From CAZKHG01 sp964552655 (GTDB lineage Bacteria > Bacteroidota > Bacteroidia > Bacteroidales > Tenuifilaceae): a stretch of DNA of 8,395 nt. Both the position numbers and the translations under genes were made by a program. Below are positions 1 through 6,107 of this stretch, piece by piece. Within the stretch, counting starts at the first letter, position 1, and every line of letters starts with the position of its first letter. The notes below the pieces were generated by a model. It was not told the DNA's origin and searched no databases. It saw only the letters and a list, made by a program, of their open reading frames with translations. The stretch lies in NCBI GenBank assembly GCA_964552655.1, contig CAZKHG010000075.1:1-8395 (forward strand). The letters run 5' to 3'.

Positions 1-222
1 AAGCCCAACCAGGCCAAGGGTATGATCACCATGAACATGGGAAATAAGAATTGTGTTGATTTTGGACATCCTGATGTGCAGCTTCCGGAGCTGCATTTGG
101 GTACCCTCGCCACAGTCGATTAAAAACAAACGCTCATGTGCGTTAAGCACATGAGCGGAAGGAAATCTTGTAGATGTAGGTAGAGCACTGCTGCTACCCA
201 AAACAGTAACGGAAAATGTCAC
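1..222 (-). CDS. rnz: Ribonuclease Z, N-terminal part (runs off the left edge)
   Basis: This is the first 74 codons of ribonuclease Z, the metallo-beta-lactamase-fold endonuclease that trims the 3' ends of tRNA precursors in the cytosol. The translation begins VTFSVTVLGSSSALPT, then has LIDCGEGTQMQL (residues 35-46) and the zinc-binding motif HVHGDH (residues 62-67, bases 22..39), all typical of the family and in the usual order. The rest of the roughly 300-residue protein lies outside the window. The start is GTG at 222..220. An in-frame TGA at 237..235 with no ATG between them leaves GTG as the only reasonable start; the next in-frame ATG comes after GEGTQ, too late. The start lies two bases beyond the stop of the STAS gene, so translational coupling is likely. 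A strong hairpin followed by a T-rich run lies within codons 22-31. Identification is firm; the start is inferred. Confidence 0.93.
   Translation of the reverse strand, partial: MTFSVTVLGSSSALPTSTRFPSAHVLNAHERLFLIDCGEGTQMQLRKLHIRMSKINTILISHVHGDHTLGLVGL
122..157 (-). terminator. Perfect 11-bp hairpin plus T-rich run inside rnz (terminator-like)
   Basis: The arms CGCTCATGTGC (131..141) and GCACATGAGCG (147..157) are exact reverse complements around a 5-base loop. Read on the minus strand, in the direction of rnz transcription, the stem is followed at once by TTTGTTTTT (130..122). Stem, short loop and T-run together are the layout of an intrinsic terminator, but this one falls in coding sequence (codons 22-31). 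Whether it terminates or attenuates transcription is inference; the symmetry could also reflect the two similar peptide stretches AHV and AHE that it encodes. Confidence 0.45.
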
Positions 223-224
223 AT

Positions 225-584
225 TTAATTCTTTTCAGATTTACTGATCATCTCAACTGCTTCAGCACGGGTATAGGCAATGTTGAGCACAGTGTCAAGC
301 TGTGAAATAGTAATTAACCTTTCAACAGCATCAGTTAATCCGGTAAGAACAAAAGTACCATTGGCGTTTTTACAGAGTCTGTTTGCAACCAGTATGGCGC
401 TTAAACCGGAAGAATCGCAGTAGCGGCAGCTGTTGAGATCAAGCACTATGTTGCGTTCCCCATTCCCTGAAATCAAGACCAGTTCCGATTTTAGGCTCGG
501 TGCAATATTGGTGTCGAGCTTCTCTTCCAAAACTTCAATCAGGGTGAAGTTTTCCAGCTTTTCAATTTTAAATTCCATCGCCAT
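225..584 (-). CDS. STAS-domain protein, anti-sigma factor antagonist type (SpoIIAA/RsbV-like)
   Basis: A 119-residue protein that is a single STAS domain, the normal size for SpoIIAA/RsbV-type switch proteins. The core signature is VLDLNSCRYCDSSGLSAIL (residues 48-65). The DSSGL motif has serines at 58 and 59, and the first aligns with the serine that a partner kinase phosphorylates in SpoIIAA. In the family, the unphosphorylated form binds an anti-sigma factor/kinase and frees its target. No RsbW-like kinase, PP2C phosphatase or sigma factor is encoded in the window, so the partner is unknown. There is no signal peptide or membrane segment, so it should be cytosolic. It sits 29 bases downstream of rpsA and 2 bases upstream of rnz, which suggests cotranscription. 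The start could be M1 or M3 (ATGGCGATGG); no SD sequence decides it. Family assignment is strong; the biological role is not established from sequence. Confidence 0.9.
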   Translation of the reverse strand: MAMEFKIEKLENFTLIEVLEEKLDTNIAPSLKSELVLISGNGERNIVLDLNSCRYCDSSGLSAILVANRLCKNANGTFVLTGLTDAVERLITISQLDTVLNIAYTRAEAVEMISKSEKN

Positions 585-613
585 CAGGATTAATTTGGTT
601 TAAACTAATGTTA

Positions 614-2497
614 TTACTCCTTACTGCCTTTATCTTCTTTCTTTTGGGATTCTTCAAGTTCTGTTTTTAAAGCAGCTAGTTCCGAAATATCCCCCAAGGT
701 AGTCTTTTCTAAGTTAGCTTTCAACTTTTTTACAGCTTTTTGTGTGGTTGAAGCCTTAGATTTTTTCTCCGCTTTTTCTTCGGATTTGGTAGAATCCTCA
801 TGAATCCTGCTATGTGAAAGAATAATACGTTTTGCTGATTTGTTGAATTCAATCACCTTAAACTGCAATTTTTCTTCAACTTTTGCTGCGTGTCCATCTT
901 CTTTAACCAGATGTTTGGGTGTAACAAACCCTTCAACACCGTAAGGAAGTGCAACCACTGCACCTTTATCGAAAACATCTATAATAGTGCCTTCGTGAAC
1001 AGAATCAACGCTGAAAATGGTTTCAAATACATCCCAGGGGTTCTCCTCCAGCTGCTTGTGGCCAAGGCTTAAACGGCGGTTATCCTTGTCAATTTCAAGT
1101 ACAACCACGTCTATGTCGGAACCAACTGCGGTAAACTCGGCAGGATGTTTAATTTTCTTGGTCCAGCTCAGGTCTGAGATATGAATGAGCCCATCAACGC
1201 CTTCCTCAATCTCTACAAAAACACCAAAGGTTGTGAAGTTGCGGACTTTTGCCTTATGCTGTGAACCAATTGGGTATTTCTCCTCAATCTTATCCCAGGG
1301 ATCAGCTTTCAGCTGTTTGATACCAAGTGACATCTTGCGTTCTTCTCTGTCAAGTGTGAGAATCTGCGCATCTACTACATCGCCAACTTTCAGGAATTCC
1401 TGAGCGCTGCGTAAATGCTGGCTCCACGACATTTCAGAAACATGGATCAACCCTTCAACTCCGGTTGCAATTTCAACAAATGCACCGTAATCTGCCAGAA
1501 CCACCACTTTCCCTTTTACAACATCACCTACTTTTAGGTTTGCATCCAGTGAATCCCATGGGTGCGGGGTTAGCTGTTTAAGACCTAAGGCGATACGTTT
1601 TTTTGCATCATCAAAATCCAGGATAACAACATTCAGCTTTTGATCCAGCTGAACGATCTCCTCCGGGTGGTTAACACGACCCCATGAGAGGTCGGTGATA
1701 TGGATAAGACCATCTACGCCGCCCAGATCGATAAACACGCCGTAGCTGGTAATATTTTTAACGGTTCCTTCCAGAACCTGACCTTTTTCAAGTTTAGCGA
1801 TAATGTCTTTCTTCTGTTGTTCAAGTTCGGCTTCAATAAGGGCTTTGTGCGATACAACCACATTTTTATACTCCTGGTTGATCTTAACCACTTTGAACTC
1901 CATGGTTTTCCCAACATAGATATCGTAATCGCGAATGGGCTTAACATCAATTTGTGAACCCGGCAAAAAGGCTTCTATGCCGAATACGTCCACAATCATA
2001 CCACCCTTTGTACGGCATTTGATGTACCCCTTAATGATTTCATCTTTCTCAAGGGAAGCGTTTACACGATCCCAAGATTGGACAGCGCGGGCTTTTTTGT
2101 GAGATAGTAAGAGCTGACCTTTCTTATCCTCGGGGTTTTCAACATAAACCTCAACTTTGTCTCCAACTTTAAGATCAGGGTTGTAACGGAATTCATTCAG
2201 GCTGATTACACCTTCGGATTTGTACCCAATGTTTATAACCACTTCGCGTTTGTTCATCGCGATAACTGTACCTTCCATAACCTCATTCTCACCGATTGTG
2301 GAGAGGGTTTGGTCGTACATTGCTTCGTATTTTTTTAGCTCAGATGGGGAATAGATTGCTTCCTCAGCATAGGATTCCCAATCAAAATTTTCAACGCCGG
2401 TTTCGGCTGAATTGGATGTTTCTTTAACAGAAGCTGCTTTAGGCTTCTCTTCTTCTAAATTTGTTTCATTAGAAGTTAATTCTTCTTGATTAATCAT
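614..2497 (-). CDS. rpsA: 30S ribosomal protein S1
   Basis: A 627-residue S1 protein, which helps bind and unfold mRNA on the small ribosomal subunit. Six S1/OB-fold repeats can be read at about residues 71-134, 150-218, 238-307, 322-394, 408-481 and 496-563. Repeats 3-5 are the most regular, with GVFIDLGGVDGLIHITDLSW (251-272 region), GAFVEIATGVEGLIHVSEMSW and GVFVEIEEGVDGLIHISDLSW. Repeats 1, 2 and 6 are more diverged. An acidic, low-complexity N-terminal extension of about 65 residues and a Lys/Glu-rich tail after residue 565 make it longer than the 557-residue E. coli protein, as is usual in Bacteroidota. The ATG at 2497..2495 is preceded by GAGGT at 2509..2505 with a 7-base spacer. It is the only gene here with a clear SD-like site. 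It is the first gene of a leftward operon with the STAS gene and rnz. Confidence 0.98.
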   Translation of the reverse strand: MINQEELTSNETNLEEEKPKAASVKETSNSAETGVENFDWESYAEEAIYSPSELKKYEAMYDQTLSTIGENEVMEGTVIAMNKREVVINIGYKSEGVISLNEFRYNPDLKVGDKVEVYVENPEDKKGQLLLSHKKARAVQSWDRVNASLEKDEIIKGYIKCRTKGGMIVDVFGIEAFLPGSQIDVKPIRDYDIYVGKTMEFKVVKINQEYKNVVVSHKALIEAELEQQKKDIIAKLEKGQVLEGTVKNITSYGVFIDLGGVDGLIHITDLSWGRVNHPEEIVQLDQKLNVVILDFDDAKKRIALGLKQLTPHPWDSLDANLKVGDVVKGKVVVLADYGAFVEIATGVEGLIHVSEMSWSQHLRSAQEFLKVGDVVDAQILTLDREERKMSLGIKQLKADPWDKIEEKYPIGSQHKAKVRNFTTFGVFVEIEEGVDGLIHISDLSWTKKIKHPAEFTAVGSDIDVVVLEIDKDNRRLSLGHKQLEENPWDVFETIFSVDSVHEGTIIDVFDKGAVVALPYGVEGFVTPKHLVKEDGHAAKVEEKLQFKVIEFNKSAKRIILSHSRIHEDSTKSEEKAEKKSKASTTQKAVKKLKANLEKTTLGDISELAALKTELEESQKKEDKGSKE

Positions 2498-2504
2498 TAA
2501 AATT

Positions 2505-2509
2505 ACCTC
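2505..2509 (-). promoter_or_regulatory. Shine-Dalgarno-like GAGGT before rpsA
   Basis: On the minus strand GAGGT lies 7 bases before the rpsA ATG, good spacing for pairing with the 16S rRNA anti-SD. The other starts in the window (STAS, rnz, uxs, rmlA, rmlC, rmlD, the mutase, the YjbQ-like ORF) have only A/T-rich or weakly purine-rich upstream bases, as expected in Bacteroidota. The site supports the chosen rpsA start. Any special regulatory role is inference. Confidence 0.5.
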
Positions 2510-2553
2510 AAAATTAATTAGTTAGACAATATTGATAGAAAATTTACAGATCG

Positions 2554-2561
2554 CAAAAATA
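2554..2561 (-). promoter_or_regulatory. Candidate rpsA promoter, -7 element TATTTTTG
   Basis: The minus-strand octamer TATTTTTG matches the Bacteroidota -7 consensus TAnnTTTG at all fixed positions. It would place the transcript start near 2547 and give a leader of about 50 bases before rpsA. The -33 region about 19 bases upstream is T-rich but lacks a clear TTTG, so only the -7 box is well supported. Confidence 0.5.
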
Positions 2562-2704
2562 CATAACTTTTTCATTTATAGGAAAAAAGTAAATAAAATG
2601 TTTCAATAAAAATTTCAGTTCAGAAACATCAACGTTAATGGGCTGTTAAAAAAAATAGGTTTCATTACCTCGCCCAGTTAAAAATATCGATTTATTAAAC
2701 TATT

Positions 2705-2734
2705 TTTGGCTAACTATATATTATTGTATCTTAA
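2705..2734 (+). promoter_or_regulatory. Candidate promoter for the uxs-rml operon
   Basis: TTTG at 2705..2708 is followed after 18 bases by TATCTTAA at 2727..2734. This has the spacing of the Bacteroidota TTTG / TAnnTTTG promoter, but the -7 box matches at only four of its six fixed positions. It would give a 5' leader of roughly 15 bases before the uxs ATG. Another octamer, TATTATTG at 2719..2726, matches the -7 box better but has no suitable -33 partner. This is a weak call. Confidence 0.3.
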
Positions 2735-2754
2735 TGGCAAAATATTTCTGAATA

Positions 2755-3696
2755 ATGAAAAGGATACTCGTAACGGGCGGTGCCGGTTTTTTAGGTTCAC
2801 ATCTTTGTGAAAGGTTGCTTAAAGAAGGAAATGATGTGATTTGTGTTGATAATTTTTTTACTGGCACCAAGGAGAATGTTGTTCACCTTATATCTAATCC
2901 GTATTTTGAACTGGTAAGGCACGACATAACCATGCCCTTTTTTGCCGAGGTTGATGAGATCTACAACCTGGCTTGTCCTGCATCCCCGGTTCACTACCAG
3001 TTTAATGCGATTAAGACGGTTAAAACATCGGTAATGGGTGCAATAAACATGCTTGGGTTGGCCAAAAGGGTAAAAGCCAAAATTTTGCAAGCCTCAACCA
3101 GCGAGGTGTATGGCGATCCAAAAATACACCCTCAACCGGAAAATTACTGGGGTAATGTTAACCCCATTGGCCCCCGCTCCTGCTACGATGAGGGGAAACG
3201 TTGTGCTGAAACACTTTTTATGAACTACCATCAGCAAAACGGGGTGAAAATAAAAATTGCCAGGATATTCAATACTTATGGCAGCCGAATGAGCCCGGGT
3301 GATGGCCGGGTAATTTCAAATTTTATTGTTCAGGCATTAAACAACCAGGATATCACCATTTTTGGCGATGGCAAACAAACCAGAAGCTTTATGTACGTGG
3401 ATGATCTGGTTGAAGGGATGATCCGGTTAATGAGCACTCCTGATGAGGTTACAGGCCCTATAAACCTGGGCAACCCCGATGAATTTACCATTCTGGACCT
3501 TGCACATAAAGTAATTGAGCTGACCAGTAGCAAATCAAAGGTTATATATAAACCATTGCCTATGGATGATCCAAGTCAACGTAAACCTGATATCTCATTA
3601 GCTGTTAAAACTCTTAATGGCTGGAAACCCGGGGTTAAGCTTGAAAATGGGTTGATCTCTACTATAGAATATTTTAAACAATTGCTTAATAAGTAG
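2755..3696 (+). CDS. uxs: UDP-glucuronate decarboxylase (UDP-xylose synthase)
   Basis: A 313-residue extended short-chain dehydrogenase/reductase that converts UDP-glucuronate to UDP-xylose with bound NAD+. The nucleotide-binding motif TGGAGFLG is at residues 7-14. The active-site stretch STSEVYGDP (114-122) supplies Thr115 and Glu117. Tyr144 and Lys148 lie in SCYDEGKR, which is diagnostic for this family and separates it from RmlB dehydratases, where the motif is normally YSASK. IARIFNTYG (168-176) and FGDGKQTRSFMYVDDLV (203-219) are also family signatures. The length fits bacterial cytosolic Uxs, which lacks the membrane anchor of animal forms. It is the first gene of the rightward operon and ends 3 bases before rmlA. 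The UDP-glucose dehydrogenase that would make its substrate is not in the window. The start at ATG 2755 gives the glycine-rich motif its usual distance from the N-terminus. Confidence 0.93.
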   Translation: MKRILVTGGAGFLGSHLCERLLKEGNDVICVDNFFTGTKENVVHLISNPYFELVRHDITMPFFAEVDEIYNLACPASPVHYQFNAIKTVKTSVMGAINMLGLAKRVKAKILQASTSEVYGDPKIHPQPENYWGNVNPIGPRSCYDEGKRCAETLFMNYHQQNGVKIKIARIFNTYGSRMSPGDGRVISNFIVQALNNQDITIFGDGKQTRSFMYVDDLVEGMIRLMSTPDEVTGPINLGNPDEFTILDLAHKVIELTSSKSKVIYKPLPMDDPSQRKPDISLAVKTLNGWKPGVKLENGLISTIEYFKQLLNK

Positions 3697-3699
3697 TTT

Positions 3700-4572
3700 A
3701 TGAAGGGTATCATTCTGGCAGGCGGAGCCGGTACAAGGCTTTACCCCATTACCAAAAGCATTTCCAAACAGATTATTCCGGTTTATGATAAGCCCATGAT
3801 TTATTATCCCTTATCTGTTCTAATGCTGGCCGGGATAAAAGAGATACTAATTATATCAACCCCGAAGGATATCCACCTATATCAAGATTTGCTGGATGAT
3901 GGGTCCCAGCTGGGTTTAAAAATTGAATATGCAGAACAACCATCGCCTGATGGGCTTGCCCAGGCTTTCATCATTGGGGAGAAATTTATTGGGAAGGATA
4001 ATGTTTGTATGGTTTTGGGTGATAATATATTCTATGGGCAGGGATTTGGCAACACCCTTAAAGAATGCGCTGAGCTAAAAGACGGAGCGATCGTTTTTGG
4101 TTACTATGTAACAGATCCACAACGCTACGGGGTTGTAGAGTTTAATAGTAATAAACAAGTGGTGAGCATTGAAGAGAAACCCACCAGCCCGAAATCAAAT
4201 TTTGCAGTTACAGGCTTATATTTCTATAGCAATGATGTTGTTCAAAAGGCAAAATCCCTTAAACCATCACCAAGGGGCGAGCTGGAAATAACCGATTTGA
4301 ACAGGTTGTACCTGAATGAAAACCGGTTAACCGTTAAGCTGTTGGGAAGAGGAATGGCCTGGCTCGATACCGGAACTCACGAGAGTTTGCTTCAGGCTTC
4401 TATTTTTATTCAAACCATTGAAGAGCGCCAGGGGTTGAAAATAGCTTGCCTGGAGGAGATAGCTTACAAAAATGGATTTATTGACAGGCAACAGCTGCTT
4501 AAATTAGCAGAACCTTTGAAAAAGAACCGGTATGGCGAATACCTGTTCAGAATTGCCAATGAAGAGTTTTAA
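3700..4572 (+). CDS. rmlA: Glucose-1-phosphate thymidylyltransferase
   Basis: A 290-residue enzyme that joins glucose-1-phosphate and dTTP to give dTDP-glucose and pyrophosphate, the first step toward dTDP-L-rhamnose. The N-terminal pyrophosphorylase motif GGAGTRLYPITKSISKQ (residues 8-24) contains Arg13 and Lys23, followed by PVYDKPMIYYPLS. PSPDGLAQA (81-89) and VLGDN (105-109, with metal-binding Asp108) follow. IEEKP is at 157-161. WLDTGTH (221-227) holds the second metal-binding Asp223. The length matches the usual 286-295 residues and every key residue is present. It starts 3 bases after the uxs stop, which implies cotranscription. The 87-base gap to rmlC downstream is A/T-rich, contains two copies of ATTTTCAA (4587..4594 and 4601..4608), and shows no clear promoter or terminator. 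Confidence 0.97.
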   Translation: MKGIILAGGAGTRLYPITKSISKQIIPVYDKPMIYYPLSVLMLAGIKEILIISTPKDIHLYQDLLDDGSQLGLKIEYAEQPSPDGLAQAFIIGEKFIGKDNVCMVLGDNIFYGQGFGNTLKECAELKDGAIVFGYYVTDPQRYGVVEFNSNKQVVSIEEKPTSPKSNFAVTGLYFYSNDVVQKAKSLKPSPRGELEITDLNRLYLNENRLTVKLLGRGMAWLDTGTHESLLQASIFIQTIEERQGLKIACLEEIAYKNGFIDRQQLLKLAEPLKKNRYGEYLFRIANEEF

Positions 4573-4659
4573 ATGAACAATTTTTAATTTTCAAATTTAG
4601 ATTTTCAATGCCTAAAGAAATAATATAACTGCTAATATCTCAAAATCAAACCATATAAA

Positions 4660-5217
4660 ATGAAGATAATTCATACACCGCTACCTGATTTACTAATTAT
4701 AGAACCCGGTATTTTTGAGGATAGCCGGGGATACTTTTTTGAGAGTTTCAACCATAAGACTTTTGCTGAAAAAGGGATTGATATCAACTTTGTTCAGGAC
4801 AATGAATCGAAATCGTGCAGGAATGTTCTCCGGGGATTGCATTACCAGCTGGCGCCTTACGCACAGACAAAGCTAATTCGGGTGATAACCGGTGAGATTC
4901 TGGATGTTGCCCTGGATATTCGTAAAGGATCCCCAACATTTGGGAAACATTTTGCCATTGAGCTGTCATCAAAAAATAAGTTACAACTCCTTATTCCAAA
5001 AGGTTTTGCCCATGGATTTTCAGTTGTAAGCGAATCTGCCATTGTTGTATATAAATGCGATAATATCTATAATGCAGAAGCAGAGAGAGGGATTTTATAC
5101 AATGATCATGAACTGAGTATTGACTGGAAAATCAACCTTGAAACAGCGATAATCTCAGCAAAGGATAAAGTTAACCCACCTTTATCAAAAGCTGAAATCA
5201 ATTTTATTTACACTTAA
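4660..5217 (+). CDS. rmlC: dTDP-4-dehydrorhamnose 3,5-epimerase
   Basis: A 185-residue cupin-fold enzyme that epimerises C3 and C5 of dTDP-4-keto-6-deoxyglucose, the third step of dTDP-L-rhamnose synthesis. The family signatures are in order: FEDSRGYFFESFN (19-31), QDNESKS (46-52), VLRGLHYQ (56-63) with the catalytic base His61, KLIRVITGEILDVALDIR (71-88), IPKGFAHGF (112-120), then Tyr131 in VVYKCDN as the probable acid and Asp169 in SAKDK partnering the histidine. The length is typical. An 87-base spacer separates it from rmlA, the longest gap within the operon, so a separate promoter cannot be excluded. It ends with tandem stops TAATAA, six bases before rmlD. Confidence 0.97.
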   Translation: MKIIHTPLPDLLIIEPGIFEDSRGYFFESFNHKTFAEKGIDINFVQDNESKSCRNVLRGLHYQLAPYAQTKLIRVITGEILDVALDIRKGSPTFGKHFAIELSSKNKLQLLIPKGFAHGFSVVSESAIVVYKCDNIYNAEAERGILYNDHELSIDWKINLETAIISAKDKVNPPLSKAEINFIYT

Positions 5218-5223
5218 TAAGCC

Positions 5224-6096
5224 ATGAATGTTCTTGTTACTGGTTCAAGCGGCCAACTTGGTTCTGAAATCAGGGTGCTTTCAAAAAATTACCCGAGTAT
5301 AAAATTTCAATTCACTGATGTTGATGAGTTTGATATAACCAACCCCACTGCTATTGACGGATATCTATCCAGATTTAAGCCTGATTTTTTAGTCAACTGT
5401 GCAGCATATACCGCAGTTGATAAAGCTGAACAGGATAGTGGTACTGCTTATCAGATCAATACTTTTGCCCCAGGGCTTTTAGCATTAAAATGCCTGGTTC
5501 ATGACTGTAAGCTTATTCATATCTCCACCGATTATGTATTCGATGGAAATTCGAATACCCCTTATAAAGAGGATGACCGCGTTAACCCGGAATCGACATA
5601 CGGAAGGACTAAACTTGAAGGGGAAAGAGCCGTAATTTCATCCGGTTGCGGTATGGTTATCAGAACCTCCTGGCTTTACTCTGTTTATGGGAATAACTTT
5701 GTAAAAACTATCATTCGTAACGGGATGGTGAAACCTGAACTTCGCGTTGTGAATGATCAGCTGGGATGCCCAACCTGGGCCAACGACCTGGCAAAAGTGA
5801 TTCTCACAATAATAGAAAAAGGCAAACACGCATTCCTGCCGGAAATTTTTCATTACTCCAACGAGGGAGCTTGCACCTGGTACGATTTTGCCTCAGAAAT
5901 AGTCAAACTAATGAATTTGGATTGCAAGGTGATTCCCATTGAAACCCAAGATTATCCAACCCTGGCAAAAAGACCCCAATATAGCGTATTTAATAAGAGT
6001 AAAATCCGTAACCTGTTAAACATCGAAAAAATACCAAACTGGCAGGTTAGCCTGGCCAGGTGTACAGATCAGCTTAAAGAAATGGAATTAAATTAA
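5224..6096 (+). CDS. rmlD: dTDP-4-dehydrorhamnose reductase
   Basis: A 290-residue short-chain dehydrogenase/reductase that reduces dTDP-4-keto-L-rhamnose to dTDP-L-rhamnose using NAD(P)H, the last step of the pathway. The Rossmann motif TGSSGQLGSE is at residues 6-15. NCAAYTAVDKAE (58-69) and STDYVFDG (101-108, with Thr102) follow. The catalytic Tyr126 and Lys130 lie in TYGRTKLEGE, and RTSWLY is at 147-152. DQLGCPT (178-184) is the typical substrate-loop region, here with Cys where many homologues have Ser or Arg. The length is normal. It lies 6 bases after rmlC and 11 bases before the phosphohexomutase gene, consistent with one transcript. The product probably feeds O-antigen, capsule or protein glycan assembly. 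Confidence 0.97.
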   Translation: MNVLVTGSSGQLGSEIRVLSKNYPSIKFQFTDVDEFDITNPTAIDGYLSRFKPDFLVNCAAYTAVDKAEQDSGTAYQINTFAPGLLALKCLVHDCKLIHISTDYVFDGNSNTPYKEDDRVNPESTYGRTKLEGERAVISSGCGMVIRTSWLYSVYGNNFVKTIIRNGMVKPELRVVNDQLGCPTWANDLAKVILTIIEKGKHAFLPEIFHYSNEGACTWYDFASEIVKLMNLDCKVIPIETQDYPTLAKRPQYSVFNKSKIRNLLNIEKIPNWQVSLARCTDQLKEMELN

Positions 6097-6107
6097 AAAG
6101 TAAAGCC

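Noticed and set aside
2615..2665. Possible minus-strand leader peptide (about 15 codons) with GAGGT just before its ATG, upstream of rpsA
   Set aside because: The GAGGT is only one base from the ATG, and the ORF lies upstream of the better-supported rpsA promoter near 2554, so it would not be on the rpsA transcript.
2755..3696. First gene of the sugar operon as the missing rmlB
   Set aside because: The active site reads SCYDEGKR with the STSEVYGD segment of UDP-glucuronate decarboxylase; the YSASK motif typical of RmlB is absent.
4573..4587. Tiny ORF (ATG overlapping the end of rmlA, four sense codons)
   Set aside because: It is too short, has no ribosome-binding site, and lies in an A/T-rich spacer where such ORFs are expected by chance.
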